A DNA stretch of 64,000 bases. It comes from Sipunculus nudus. Its lineage: Eukaryota; Annelida; Sipuncula; Golfingiida; Sipunculidae. The stretch covers positions 25,886,362-25,950,361 of the forward strand of contig CM049307.1 in NCBI GenBank assembly GCA_026874595.1, in the 5' to 3' direction. The position numbers and the translations under genes are program-made. Under the pieces are notes generated by a model. It was not told where the DNA came from. It saw only the letters and a list, made by a program, of their open reading frames with translations, and did no database searches. This document shows positions 26,191-36,560 of the stretch, piece by piece; positions within the stretch are counted from its first letter, which is position 1, and every line of letters starts with the position of its first letter.

Positions 26191-27745
26191 TCTTCTTTGG
26201 GAAACAAGAATAAAATTAACTTAAAACTGAAATGACTAATTGTGACTTTACGTCTCGCACCGGTTTGTTTCCCTATATTGCTAATAAAGTTATGCCATTT
26301 TGTAAAGTCTACACAAGCATTCCTGGCACACTGATTTACAAATGTCAGAGTGTGGACATGCCCACTCCTCGCTTAAGGATTCTGAGATCCTACATCGACC
26401 CTTGTAAAGTCCTTAAATGTTCCGTCAGAACTGGCCCTCAGTCTTTCTATCAGGGCAGCCTCAGCCCGCTTTCAACTGGGTTTATTGCTGTGGAGATGTG
26501 CTTTTACTTCATCATCTGGTATTTTAACACTTGGACAGCCTGTCGCATAGATTCATCTGAGGAGAGCTGGTCGTGATAGGGCAAGTTGCCTCTAGCCTTT
26601 GTGTGTCTCTAGCCATCTGAATATTTCTTTGGGTAATAGAGGATTTGCCTCCCGAGTTATGAGAGTTTTTCTTACCCTACTGAGTCCAAAATTATGTATG
26701 TATCAAGGCAGCGCATCAGAAAATATGAGTAGAACAATATTAAATTCTAAACTTTCCCCTCCCCTCTTCTTTATTTTATTTATTTTAACGTTCTTCAGGG
26801 TAACTTAGAATATTTCTGTTGTAAGTTGTGAGCATGTGCCTGGAACATAGTACATTATATATGGAACATGACACGTCTTGCAGATGAAGATATACAGTGA
26901 CAGAATATGGCGAATAAAATGTTAAGGTATGTACACTGTGATGTAAAACAATAACTGTGTTTTCTACCTAGTTAATACACTGTTTTGTTGACAGATAAGT
27001 GACTAACATGCATAAACGGCAATATATTGCCCGAATGATTAACCATGCTAATTAACAAATCTAACACAAAACAGAAAGGCCAAAGATCGAAGTACGAAAG
27101 TTATTTTTCTAACACTCTAAGTTGGCTTTATGTTCCGAAGAACACCACAAGCATAAATTGAAGCACCTTCAAATTATTCAACCTACATTTGTGCACCGTC
27201 GATCATGTGGCGTTATAGTGAGTTATTTTTGTCATGGTTAACTCATCATTCAAATTTGAAAGGGGTAGTCCATTTATACATGTCTATTTATAACATAAAA
27301 ATAAAAACATCGCCACCCTAGAGTCATGAGCTCTATAGTCATCTGTCTGTCTGTCCCTCTATATACAGTGAAACCTTTGCAATAAGTCCCCTGGAGGGTA
27401 TTAGATATGTCAGTGAAAGTTTTTGGTTCTCTCAAGATTGGTCTAACAGGCAAGAGGTCTTAATAGACAGGTGGTCTATTCGGGTTCCTCCGTATAAAAA
27501 TATATATACTAGATGCACCCGTATAAAATCCACGTACTATATGATAAATAGTTTTGACATGAGCTGGTAGGGACTGAATGTCGCATATTATTATTTTGTG
27601 CTTTTCGCACAGATTTTTGTTAATGATATATAGATGACTTGTCCTGAGATTCTCTAGGAAACCCCCTCCCCTGAAAAAAAGTCAGGAAAGAATGGCAAAT
27701 TATGATATTCAAGAAATCAAACAAAGAAGCATACGTGAGGCATAT
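26191..27745. other. no gene seen; possible transposon interior
   Basis: Holds a 114-codon open frame (26232-26576, plus strand) directly behind the hAT-like end. It has no transposase motif I can identify. The remainder is AT-rich without features. Confidence 0.4.
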
Positions 27746-29846
27746 ACTGGGAATACAAATTTTGGAGTGATGGCTATTGTATATATAAGTCATCTATACT
27801 GTAAAAATGAATTTATATGAGTATATAAAGAAAAGTGAAAAGGACATCATGAAAAACGATGTTTTTAGTTGTCAATTGATTGAAGTCTTGAGTATGTTAA
27901 CACACTTAAGTCATTGAAGGCTCCTGCACTCGAAAATGCAACGGAGTGCAAGAAATAACTTCAGCCTTGGTTCGTTGCCTGCCTTAAGTAAAAATAACGC
28001 AAAATATTTATCGGGATTTTTGAAAAAAATTGGCAGAGGGTTCGCCAATTAAAATCGTATGAACGATCCAATAAATTTTGGAGGTTATCAAAATCAACAT
28101 TATATTATTTTCTTAAATACCATTATGACAAAAAAAAAGAATTCCTTTCCCCGCCCATTCGTATACATTTTTTCTGTCACTCGAAAGGTGAAACCGGATC
28201 ACTGAAGCGTGACAGTGTTTTTACATGAAAGGTGTACACATGTGGGCTGAACAGGAGATTCTGGTGGAGGTTTTAGGCCCTGAATGCAGAATCGGGTTTC
28301 TTAATAAACCCTACCAGTTTAAAGATGTATTGTTAACATATTTTAGCTCAGATGACTAAAAAAACCAGGCACAAATCGTAAGCGCTGGACCTGGAATCTT
28401 CTAAATTGTCATCCACGGAGATCAATGAAAAATCTCCTAGAAAAATTTTCTGTTACCCATATCCTCCGAGCTATGGGGCTCAGAAATAACCCCCCCCCCC
28501 CAGGAATAATTTAAAAATTGATCTAATGCTCCAGTATCTGAAAAACTAATGCATTGATCACCATTATTCTTTGCGTGCATTTTCATCATGGAGTATTTCA
28601 TCAGTTTTCTGCTGACCGGTGGCGCCAAATGTGTTTATTTTATTTTTACGCATTTTTTCTCTATTTTCGGTCATCTGTTAATAGGGTACAAATCCTAACC
28701 ATTGGACCTGGAATCTTCTTGCTTGGCATCCAGGGAGGACCATGAAAAATCTCCTGGGAAACCTGAACTTAGGTCTCTGTAACCCATATCATTGAGCTAA
28801 GCTTCAGTTGAATTGGGATACCACCTTCAAAATCTGGCATTCAAATAATAAAATTCCTTTTGTGAAGGTCTTTCTAGACAGCTGATCGTCATGACCCCTG
28901 GGTCACTTGTCATGTTTCAAAGTGTCTGGAGATAGCGGACCCTAAAAAAACGTATGCATCCAGCCCCCCACAACCGAGCGGTGTTAAAGTTGTAAGGCTT
29001 TGAACAACCTTTTTCTCAAACAGCCCATAAACTGGATGAGCTATTGAAACCATGGTTATAATGGAAATATATTTTTGAATGTAAAGAAATCAACATAGCT
29101 GTAAACCCATAAAAATGCAACCGGTGCATGGTCGTGTAACTGGTCGTAGTGTTAACCCAATTGAAAAACCCACGCAGCAGAGTCATGTGGTCTTCCCTTT
29201 GAATTGATAAGTTTTACTTCCTGTTGAGTGAAGTATTGGGATAAAATGAGATTAAAGTGGACTTGTGTCTGCGAATGGCACAATACACTCTGTGGCCAGT
29301 GAGAACGAACTGCAGGAAAATCCCCAAGTCGCCCCCTGAAAAACTTGACAGGCGTAGAGGACCTTAAAGTACTTGATAGAAGTTACTTGAAATATTGAAA
29401 GCAGATTCATGTGGTCATGTGTCGATCGTTTGAATTTAAAACCTTTACTTCCTTTTGAGATGGTGAAATTTCTTTTGAGGAGTTATAATGGATATGGGGG
29501 ATCAATGGGGATTATAGTGGACACGCGTGACCGCTTGTTGCACGAAAACACCAGGTTCTGGCAGGACATGCTCCGTGGGCAACGGTCGAACGGGTCGGTG
29601 AGCTTGAACTGCAGGAAAATCCCCGAGGCGCCTCCTGAAAAAAAAATGACGGGCGTGGGGAAACAGAAATAGGGGCATCAACAGGGAAATATTAAAAATA
29701 TCAGTTATCCAGCTTTATAGGAAATAACACAGCAAAATTAAACAAACTTGTCATAGAAGAGCCCACCGAAAATATGTGTGCCCAATTTGGAGTGCAAACA
29801 AGAGCGGAAGTAAGTAAACGGTTGTGTAGAAAAAACCCAACTGCGT
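27746..29846 (+). repeat. repeat X, copy 1 (interrupted)
   Basis: Aligns by eye to 42720-44996 in the same orientation. Shared blocks include GAAAAACGA.TTTTTAGTTGT, CTGAAGCGTGACA, CAACATAGCTG.AAACC, GAACTGCAGGAAAATCCCC, AGAGGACCTTAAAG, AAACAAACTTGTC.TAGAAG, and finally AACGGTTGTGTAGAAAAAAC. The copy is split by a hairpin-headed repeat at 28341-28800. A subunit of about 230 bp ending in the CTGCAGGAAAATCCCC block occurs twice (about 29186-29360 and 29406-29665), against once in copy 2. Small open frames in this block are similar between copies but broken differently, so I do not call a protein. Class unknown. The left limit is approximate. Confidence 0.7.
28341..28800 (+). repeat. hairpin-headed dispersed repeat (family Y), copy 1
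   Basis: Begins TTTTAGCTCAGATGAC, then GGCACAAATCGTAA, CTGGACCTGGAATCTTCTAA, ATGAAAAATCTCCT, TTACCCATATCCTCCGAGCT, ATGGGGCTC. A second subunit starting near 28672 repeats the same order (GGGTACAAATCCTAACC, TTGGACCTGGAATCTTCTTG, CATGAAAAATCTCCTGGGAA). The second arm of the head hairpin is missing here. It lies inside repeat X, so it inserted after X. It includes a 12-base C run (28490-28501). Class not known to me. Confidence 0.75.
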
Positions 29847-29870
29847 ATTAAGAATATAGATATAGTCGAG

Positions 29871-29872
<2 letters not shown>

Positions 29873-29918
<46 letters not shown>
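29873..29918. repeat. (TA)n microsatellite at the end of repeat X
   Basis: About 46 bp of TA starting roughly 27 bp past the last base shared between the two X copies. Copy 2 has an AT-rich but non-repetitive tail at the same place. Confidence 0.95.
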
Positions 29919-29921
<3 letters not shown>

Positions 29922-31015
29922 ACAATGATTGGCACCTGCCTCTCAATTAGCACCTGCGTAGAGCTTAATGAATCTCCATAAATAAGGAGATTTGAAAAGG
30001 ACAACCTTGAAAATTGCTTGAACGCCTGCTGTTAATTACCGCCTTTTATCTACTGTATACCAGTGAGTGGCCGGATGAGGACCCGACCAGCTGTGCAATG
30101 GAAAGACCACTCAGATTTCATAAAGTGGCATTTAATTGGCAATGATTAAATTTGCTTTGCCATTGAGACTAGATTTTACCTTTTAACGGTCTCTGCAAAG
30201 GTAATTCCATTGCAGTCATTAATTTGTTATAGTGATGTTCACCATGATAGGTGTAAGGCGGGGAGGTGATATCTTTCATCAAATCATATGAAATAGTCAT
30301 CTGTCTGATGGAGATATTTACTGTGACTGGCTCAGCTTTCACGTAGAATTCTGGAACTTCTAATCATGACAAATATTCTCTCGTCTGTTGCATTACTATT
30401 TTAGTAATAACTAGAAAATTAGGCCCCAACGTGCAGTGGAAGGGTATATTGCCGCGTAGTGCGTCCCCAGTCCGTAAGGTAGCTAACTCCTCAGACTGTA
30501 AGATAGCGACGTCTGGTGGTCGATACGAAATCAATTATTTTTATCTTTGTAGTAATGGGCAAGGTGAAGGTCAGCAAAGGTTGAGAGCGGTGTGATGTTG
30601 TGTGACAAACCTGTGATGTGATGCTGCCGGGAATTCAAATGCGTGCAAGTGAAAGGGCCAAATTATTGTGCATTCCGTAAGTTAAGGCATCTGACTGACG
30701 TTGATAGAAAAGGTGGCCCCTGTCATGGCCCGTTTCTGCGGGTTTATTGGGACAATTAACAGGGCAATTTTAGTAGTATATAGATAGATAGAAGATGATT
30801 CACCTCGGCTCTGTTTGATATAATCTGGCTCATCCTTCTTCAGTGACATTTTGCTTAATACATAAGAAGTGCAGTATTTACCATTTTTATATCAATGTGT
30901 AGGCCTGGTTGATCACACCTACAAAATAGGGTTTAATTCTAATGATTACATGTTTTGATTACTATGTCAAGACATCTCCCCGTAAGAAAATAAACAGTGG
31001 CGCACAACGCATCCA
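29919..31015. other. no gene seen
   Basis: Unremarkable sequence with no clear open frame or repeat. Confidence 0.55.
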
Positions 31016-31019
31016 CAGG

Positions 31020-31175
31020 TATTACGGTGTGACATAAAAGCGGACAGAACTGTCTCGCCAGTGATGCTTGCTTTTCTAGCAAAGCGGTTGGTACGCCGGA
31101 CTTGTGCGCCACAGACATGGGTTGAAAACCGGGATCGGCCCAGTCTTTTCCCCTGAGCAATTTGTCTTCGTAACA
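31020..31175 (+). repeat. left LTR of the TRIM-like element
   Basis: Contains an A-box-like TAGCAAAGCGG (31077-31087, fits TRGYNNARNNG) and a decayed B box GGTTGAAAACC (31120-31130), 32 nt apart, the tRNA-gene distance. A D-arm-like stretch (TTGGTACGCC) follows the A box. Confidence 0.65.
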
Positions 31176-31178
31176 AAA

Positions 31179-31190
31179 TGGGGGCTCGTC
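31179..31190 (+). promoter_or_regulatory. proline-tRNA-type primer-binding site
   Basis: TGGGGGCTCGTC, three bases after the left LTR, is complementary to the last 12 nt of proline tRNA (including the CCA tail). The match stops at 31191, where the usual site continues CGGGAT. Position and length are as expected for priming of minus-strand DNA synthesis. Confidence 0.6.
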
Positions 31191-31293
31191 TAACGTGACG
31201 TATACTTTGTGGCCAAGGGAATAAGCACACCAAAGTGTGACTCCTGGGATAATTAGTCTTTTTCTGATAGCAGAACGCTCTTAAGAGGTGGTG

Positions 31294-31447
31294 TATTACG
31301 GGGTGACATAAAAGCGGACCGAACTGTCTTACTAATGCAGCTTGCTTTTCTCGCGAAGCGGTTGGTACGCCGGACTTGTGCGCCACCGACATGGGTTCGA
31401 AACCGGATCGGCCCAGTCTTTTCCCCTGAGCAATTGTCTTCGTAACA
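31294..31447 (+). repeat. right LTR of the TRIM-like element, with A and B boxes
   Basis: A-box-like TCGCGAAGCGG (31351-31361) and a perfect B box GGTTCGAAACC (31394-31404) are separated by 32 nt, as in tRNA genes. GCG/CGC flank AAGCGGTTGGTA as a D-arm-like stem and loop. The anticodon and acceptor stems do not fold convincingly, so this is a tRNA-derived sequence and not a working tRNA gene. Antisense open frames here (up to 164 codons across both LTRs) are artefacts of the repeat. Confidence 0.65.
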
Positions 31448-31451
31448 CAGG

Positions 31452-32167
31452 AAACCCACAATGGTTATCAATATAGCACACTCATTTTGGTCTGATTATA
31501 TCATTTAAAAAAAAGAGAAGAATAAACGAGATTCTTAATTTTCGAAATAAATTATGTGACTGCGTAAACCTTCATTAAAAACAAATAAAATTGATTTTAC
31601 AAGCGGTATACGGTATTCGACATCCCACAAGAAATCTCCGGGTTTTATTGTGTACACAACATAGGAGCCTCGGTTAGGAGCTTCGAGTAACTGAGATAAT
31701 TAAACTGGACAGGGTCAACGTGTAATGGAAAAGTTAAATAAGAAATATCGCTTTTTCTTACTCCAAATCCTCAACTATAGTATGACATCAGACTAATTTA
31801 CTCTATCAACCACAATATATGGAACATCATAATTTTTGCTATTTTGTGATTTCTCCGGGGTTAGATAAGTTGTACAGCTTTGAAAAAGATGATTTTTTTT
31901 CGGGGTCTCATTTTTTTCTATCATGACTCGTGTTCATATTAAAGATACTTTAAAATTTTTAAATTATGAATATCCTTTGAGTCTCCGATTCTGAGATAAA
32001 TGAACAGTGTCCGAATTTAACTAATTAAATAAAAGTCACAGACCAAACAGATCTGAATCTTATCTTTAATAAAGTTCTTAAGACCTAGATAATATAAAAA
32101 AATTAATATCGGCTACATATCAGGACTTCATTTTCTGCCAGGGGAACTTAATTTCACGACAAGAGTC
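31452..32167. other. no gene seen
   Basis: AT-rich sequence with no open frame or repeat of note. Confidence 0.55.
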
Positions 32168-32424
32168 ACATTTATATAACACACCAAATGTTTTCACACA
32201 TAAATGTTTTCGAGTGCCTAGTTAATCCAGTACTCATGAAGAAAATTGGCGTCTATATCTTATTAGTAAATAATATGGTGACATTTCATAGTTTCTATGC
32301 CAGAGAATAGCTTACGTAAGTTCCGTGCACAAATTCACATTTCCCATTCAATCTGTTTAACTCTGTTTGGGCGTGACTTAATAGACTCACAATCTTTGCT
32401 GGCACCCCTGGATATAGCTAAGCC
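32168..32424. repeat. segment duplicated at 33650-33901
   Basis: A 257-bp stretch, from ACATTTATATAAC to GATATAGCTAAGCC, is present again about 1.5 kb away inside the family Y repeat, with scattered substitutions and small indels. Nothing in it is recognisably coding. Confidence 0.85.
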
Positions 32425-33538
32425 CACGTGAGAAAGAAAATGAACATGATTTCGCAACCCACCCTTAATGCGGGGAACAGATAGGACATGTGTAAAACGA
32501 CCTCTGTATACTCCACCAAAGATTGTGGTCAAACGTGACTTGATGAGAGCCCAACGAGGCTTGGGAATCTTGCGAGACACAATCCTTTGGCGATGGATAC
32601 ATAAGCAGAAAAAGCCTTGTTAAAGAGTAACAAATGAGTTCTGTCGGTTTTTATACGAGACAATTACGGCGGACATCTCTTTGGAATTCCAGGCCGCTGT
32701 GGAAGATGAAAGCTTGGTGCCTATACCAGGACAACAGGGGGCTGAGTAAAACACCAAACTAGTTGTTTGGTTACCGTTATCATGCGCCGTCTTGTTTTTC
32801 AAGTAACTTTCATCAGAGGCCTGTGGTAGATGCGAGTCACTTGCGATTCATACTTCCTAGACGTTATAAATAAATGTGTATGTAAAACATGTAAATACAG
32901 TAAACCAATATTGAAAAAAAGTAAAAATTATATTTTTGTAAAAGTATTGCTGAACCTTAATAAATATCTGTCATAAATGAGAAATATTGTTATTTTGTAT
33001 ACCTTATTGCTTTTATATAAACAATAATCCAGACACTTCTAGTAGGTGACTGTGACGTAATGGCTGTAAAACAGGATTTTTCATATTGTGCGGCCTGTGA
33101 TGAGACCATACAAAAAACCCGGTCACATCATTACTGTAAAGCACCAGAAGATCAACTCCTGCGCTCTCCCAGGCACACGTCTAAATGTACCCCTTACCAG
33201 GAAATATTGGCTTGACACGCATCGGTCCAAGGGACATCTGTTGAGTTGTCTGTATAACTGAGGAATGTCCAATGCCACTAAAACTAAAAAAAAAAAGATG
33301 ATAATGAATACGCAGAATAAAGTTGGTCCTTTCTTTCGACAACAAATTCAACATTGCAAGGACGCGACAGATCATGATAAAACCCTTTTCCATCACAATC
33401 CAAAACAAAGCGTAAATTGCACAAGGATCCTTTATATCATGTCTCCAGGCAAGTAATTTCAATTAAATATTTAATTACTTTATATGTCTTAGGGAACTAT
33501 CATATTCGACTTCACATTATAATAATCAATGGTTAATA
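32425..33538. other. no gene seen; includes the stretch skipped by the duplication
   Basis: Bases 32425-33269 are absent from the nearby duplicate, which resumes with CAATGCCACT (33270 onward here). The junctions carry no GT...AG on either strand, so the absence is not a spliced intron. Open frames at 33181-33462 on both strands are unremarkable. Confidence 0.5.
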
Positions 33539-33539
33539 T

Positions 33540-34640
33540 TAGCTCAGCTGACTGTAAGTCATCTGAGCTTTAGCAATCACTCTTTGTCCGGCGTCCGTCC
33601 GGTCGTCTAGACTCCCGACAAATCGTAACCACTTGACCTGGAATCTTTTACATTTATATAACAAACTAATTTGTTTCACATATAAATGTTTTTGAGTGCC
33701 TAGTTAATTCAGTACTCATGAAGATAATTGGTGTCTTTATCTTATTATTTAAATGAAATGGTGACATTTCATAGTTTCTATGCCAGAAATTAGTTTACGT
33801 AAGTTTCCCGCACAAATTCACATTTCCCATTCAATCTGTTTAACTCTGTTTGGCTTAATAGACTCACAATCTTTGGTTGTACACCTGGATATAGCTAAGC
33901 CAATGCCACTTAAACTTTAAAAAAGCCGTTAACAGGGGACAAATCATAACCCCTGGACCTGGAATCTTTTAACTTGACATCCAGAGAGGTCCATGAAAAT
34001 ATCCTTGGAAATTACTAGGAATTGGGTCTCTTCTAGAATCTTTTACATCCCGGGAGTTTGTGAAAAAAATATCCTTGGAAACCCGAAATAAGTTCTTAGT
34101 TACCCATATTCTCTGCGCTATGGGGCTTATAAGCACTCCCAGCATAATTTAAAATTTGATACCAAAGCAGGACACAAATCATAACCATTAGACCAAGAAT
34201 CTTCTAACTTAAATTCCAGGGAAGTCGATGAAAAGTCTCCTTGGAAACGTAAAATTATGTCTCTGTTAACAATATTCTCTGAGCTATGGGGCTTATAAAC
34301 ACCTCCCCCACCGTAATAATTGAAAATTTATTACTAATGTAGGGCACAAATAATAACCATTTGACCCAGAATCTTCTAACTTGACATCCTGAGAGTTACT
34401 CTAAAGTTCTCCTGAGAAACTTGAAATTGGGTCACCGTGACCTATATTCTCAGAGTTTCTGGGTATATTTGAGCACCCCAGAAATAAAGCAAAATACACA
34501 AATATTGCCCGATTACTCAGGAAAGTCTGGTTGGATTGTCATCAAATTTGGTGTGCTTATGGGTCTTGATGAACTTAAGCTGATATGCATCAACGATGAT
34601 GCCACCTACATTTTCTTAATTAGCTGTCTGTGCAAAGACA
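33540..34640 (+). repeat. hairpin-headed dispersed repeat (family Y), copy 2
   Basis: Opens with AGCTCAGCTGAC, TGTA, AGTCATCTGAGCT: a 12/13-base hairpin with a 4-base loop. It continues with GTCCGTCCGGTCGTC and then at least four diverged subunits with the order ACAAATCATAACC..CTGGACCTGGAATCTT.TAACTT..GGTCCATGAAA..CTTGGAAA..TTACCCATATTCTCTG.GCTATGGGGCT. The first subunit is broken at 33649 by a duplicated segment (33650 to about 33925). The right end runs into the ATCGATTA-type element, so the true end is uncertain. Confidence 0.75.
33650..33925. repeat. chimeric duplicate of 32168-32424 plus 33270-33290
   Basis: Bases 33650-33901 match 32168-32424. From 33901 the sequence matches 33270 onward (CAATGCCACT.AAACT followed by a run of A). 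The 845 bp between the two source pieces is missing. The junction has a CC overlap shared by both sources, typical of microhomology joining or template switching. Confidence 0.8.
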
Positions 34641-34659
34641 TATAAAAAAAAAATATATG

Positions 34660-36560
34660 TAATCGATTACGATTACGATTACTTAAAAAGTAAATGATTA
34701 CGATTCCGATTACGATAACCATCATAATTCCATATAATCGATTAAGATTACTTTATGATTACAGCCATGATTAAAAACCTTAATATTGCCATAATCCGAA
34801 ACAAGAATTGCATACTATACCTTTATTCAAATGCATCAAAGAAAGAAAACTTGTGCAAAGCATTGGCAGAGTAGTAAGTCTCATCAAGATATGAAATAGA
34901 TGAAATAGTTTGAAGGATTATTAACGTCCCTTCAAATGGTTGTTGCACTTTATAGTTGATTTTTTTATATATACAAATGAGTGCTTTAATGCTCTAGAGC
35001 TCTGAGTGGGCCAAAAGCCGCCCCCTGGCTGCGAATTCTGCAGCCTATCCTGCAGTGCAGGCCCTTGAAGGTTGACTTTTTCATGATTTTGCAGGGCGGG
35101 TGGGTAAAAAATATATGATTTTTAATTCAGTTTCTGCGGGGCAAAAAGTATTGTTGTTGTAACTGTTCAATTGCTTTGATTATTCCATTTTCAGGAGAGA
35201 GCTTATTATATATAAAAGTATTGAACTGGATAAATCTAAATTCTCTGATTTTTAGACAGATTCATATTTGCAGTTAGCACAGGCAATGATGTTGTACAAA
35301 TGTACCTGTCCATAGTGTTGTATGTTAAGACTGTTCAGCACCGTATGCCTATACTTGTGGCCAGTCTCACATATTACATAACATGGCCTAGAGTAGAGCA
35401 CCAGCATGATTACCTGTGACCTAATAATAACCAAAGACCAATAGCTGGTTAAGAGCAATGCTTGGGCAAACAGTATGCACATAGAAGCCATGCTCTTTCG
35501 GGATCTATCTCTGTGTACACTTCCTGGACTGATGCTGGACATCCTCTAAAGTACCATACCCTTATCCTTTTCAGCTAATTAGCTGATCATTACTAAACAG
35601 GATTAACCTGACCGTGTGTTTGTGAAATACCAGGTGTAAAAAAGAATTAAGCAAATACTGTCCTCCAGCTAGTGCAGCTGGTCCATGGCTCTGGGAATAC
35701 ATAACAGGAATTGACCCCTTTATGTTTGAATTTTGTTTTATATTCAGTATAGATGCATGTAAATGGAAGACATAGGGCCGCACTTGTTTATTTTATCAAT
35801 TAAAATGTAAACTCTGATACTTCAAAATTTGATATGTTGTTATCTACATTTAAGTCATGTAAGCTGCTGAACATATAATTATTGACGTGGTCAAGATGTT
35901 GTATCTGTTTATGGTTAATATGTTTGGATAAATAATCATGACCACGTTTAATCATAGCTTTGCTCATATACTAATTAGGTGATTAGCTCAGGAGGTGACT
36001 GGCAGGAGAATAATAGCCTACCTAGCTCACCTAACTGCATACTCATTTTTGCTATACCAATTACACAAATAAGTATAGCTAAGAGCTGTTATAGTGAACA
36101 CTTCTCCATGGTCCTTAATTAAGGTATGAAGACCATACTAAACATGACATACATTAAATTTAAAACAATGACTTTATTTATTCCTCTCTTATTTTATCTC
36201 AGAATGCTCTCACACACACAATCCAGCTATCTTCCATCAGATACGTCTACTACTTAAGAATAATTTAATGGTTGTCAGAAGTAGCTGATTACTCTTAATG
36301 TTTTTCATCAGTGGTAAGCATGAAAGATCAGTTTATAATGAAACATTAACTGTAGCTGTTTAAATAAGAAAATACAAATGTAATCAATGTAATCATATCC
36401 AATTATCATGATTACGAATACATTGGAAGAGTAATTGATTACGATTACAATTACTTTGCTTTAAAAATAAATATAATCGATTATGATTATGATTACAAAC
36501 AAAAATGTAATCAATTGTAATCGATTACGATTAATGATTACAATTACCCCATGTCTGGTT
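34660..36560. mobile_element. probable DNA transposon with ATCGATTA-rich subterminal repeats
   Basis: Both ends are packed with GTAATCGATTAC, GATTACGATTAC and related words: about 34660-34760 on the left and 36380-36545 on the right, in inverted relation. The 1.6 kb between is unrelated to the flanks and has no such motifs. Dense subterminal motifs that bind transposase are known in hAT-type elements, and similar TAATCGATTAC words occur in animal MITEs I remember. The right edge may read ...CCCCATGTCTG. A matching left terminus and target duplication were not resolved. Open frames inside (35252-35542 and 35571-35783, minus strand) show no transposase signature. Confidence 0.5.

Larger units (their letters stand above)
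31020..31447 (+). mobile_element. TRIM-like miniature LTR retroelement with tRNA-like LTRs
   Basis: Direct repeats at 31020-31175 (156 bp) and 31294-31447 (154 bp), about 90% identical by eye, enclose 118 bp. Both repeats start TATTACGG and end CGTAACA, an inverted pair like TG...CA LTR ends except for A at position 2. Three bases after the first repeat comes TGGGGGCTCGTC (31179-31190). This equals the first 12 nt of the primer-binding site complementary to the 3' end of proline tRNA, as used by murine leukaemia virus. The second repeat is preceded by AAGAGGTGGTG, a weak polypurine tract. CAGG flanks both sides (31016-31019 and 31448-31451), a 4-bp target duplication. There is no coding capacity, so enzymes would come from an autonomous partner. 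The main alternative is two tandem copies of a tRNA-derived SINE, but that would not explain the primer site or flanking duplication. Confidence 0.7.

Noticed and set aside
31351-31404. A functional tRNA gene
   Set aside because: Box spacing is right, but anticodon and acceptor stems do not pair, and the sequence is embedded in a repeat.
30967-31461. A 164-codon minus-strand frame
   Set aside because: It is the antisense of the two tRNA-like LTRs and shows the same repeat twice; no protein family fits.
32425-33269. An intron removed from a retrocopied transcript (explaining the chimeric duplicate)
   Set aside because: Neither strand has GT...AG at the junctions, and the CC overlap fits microhomology joining better.
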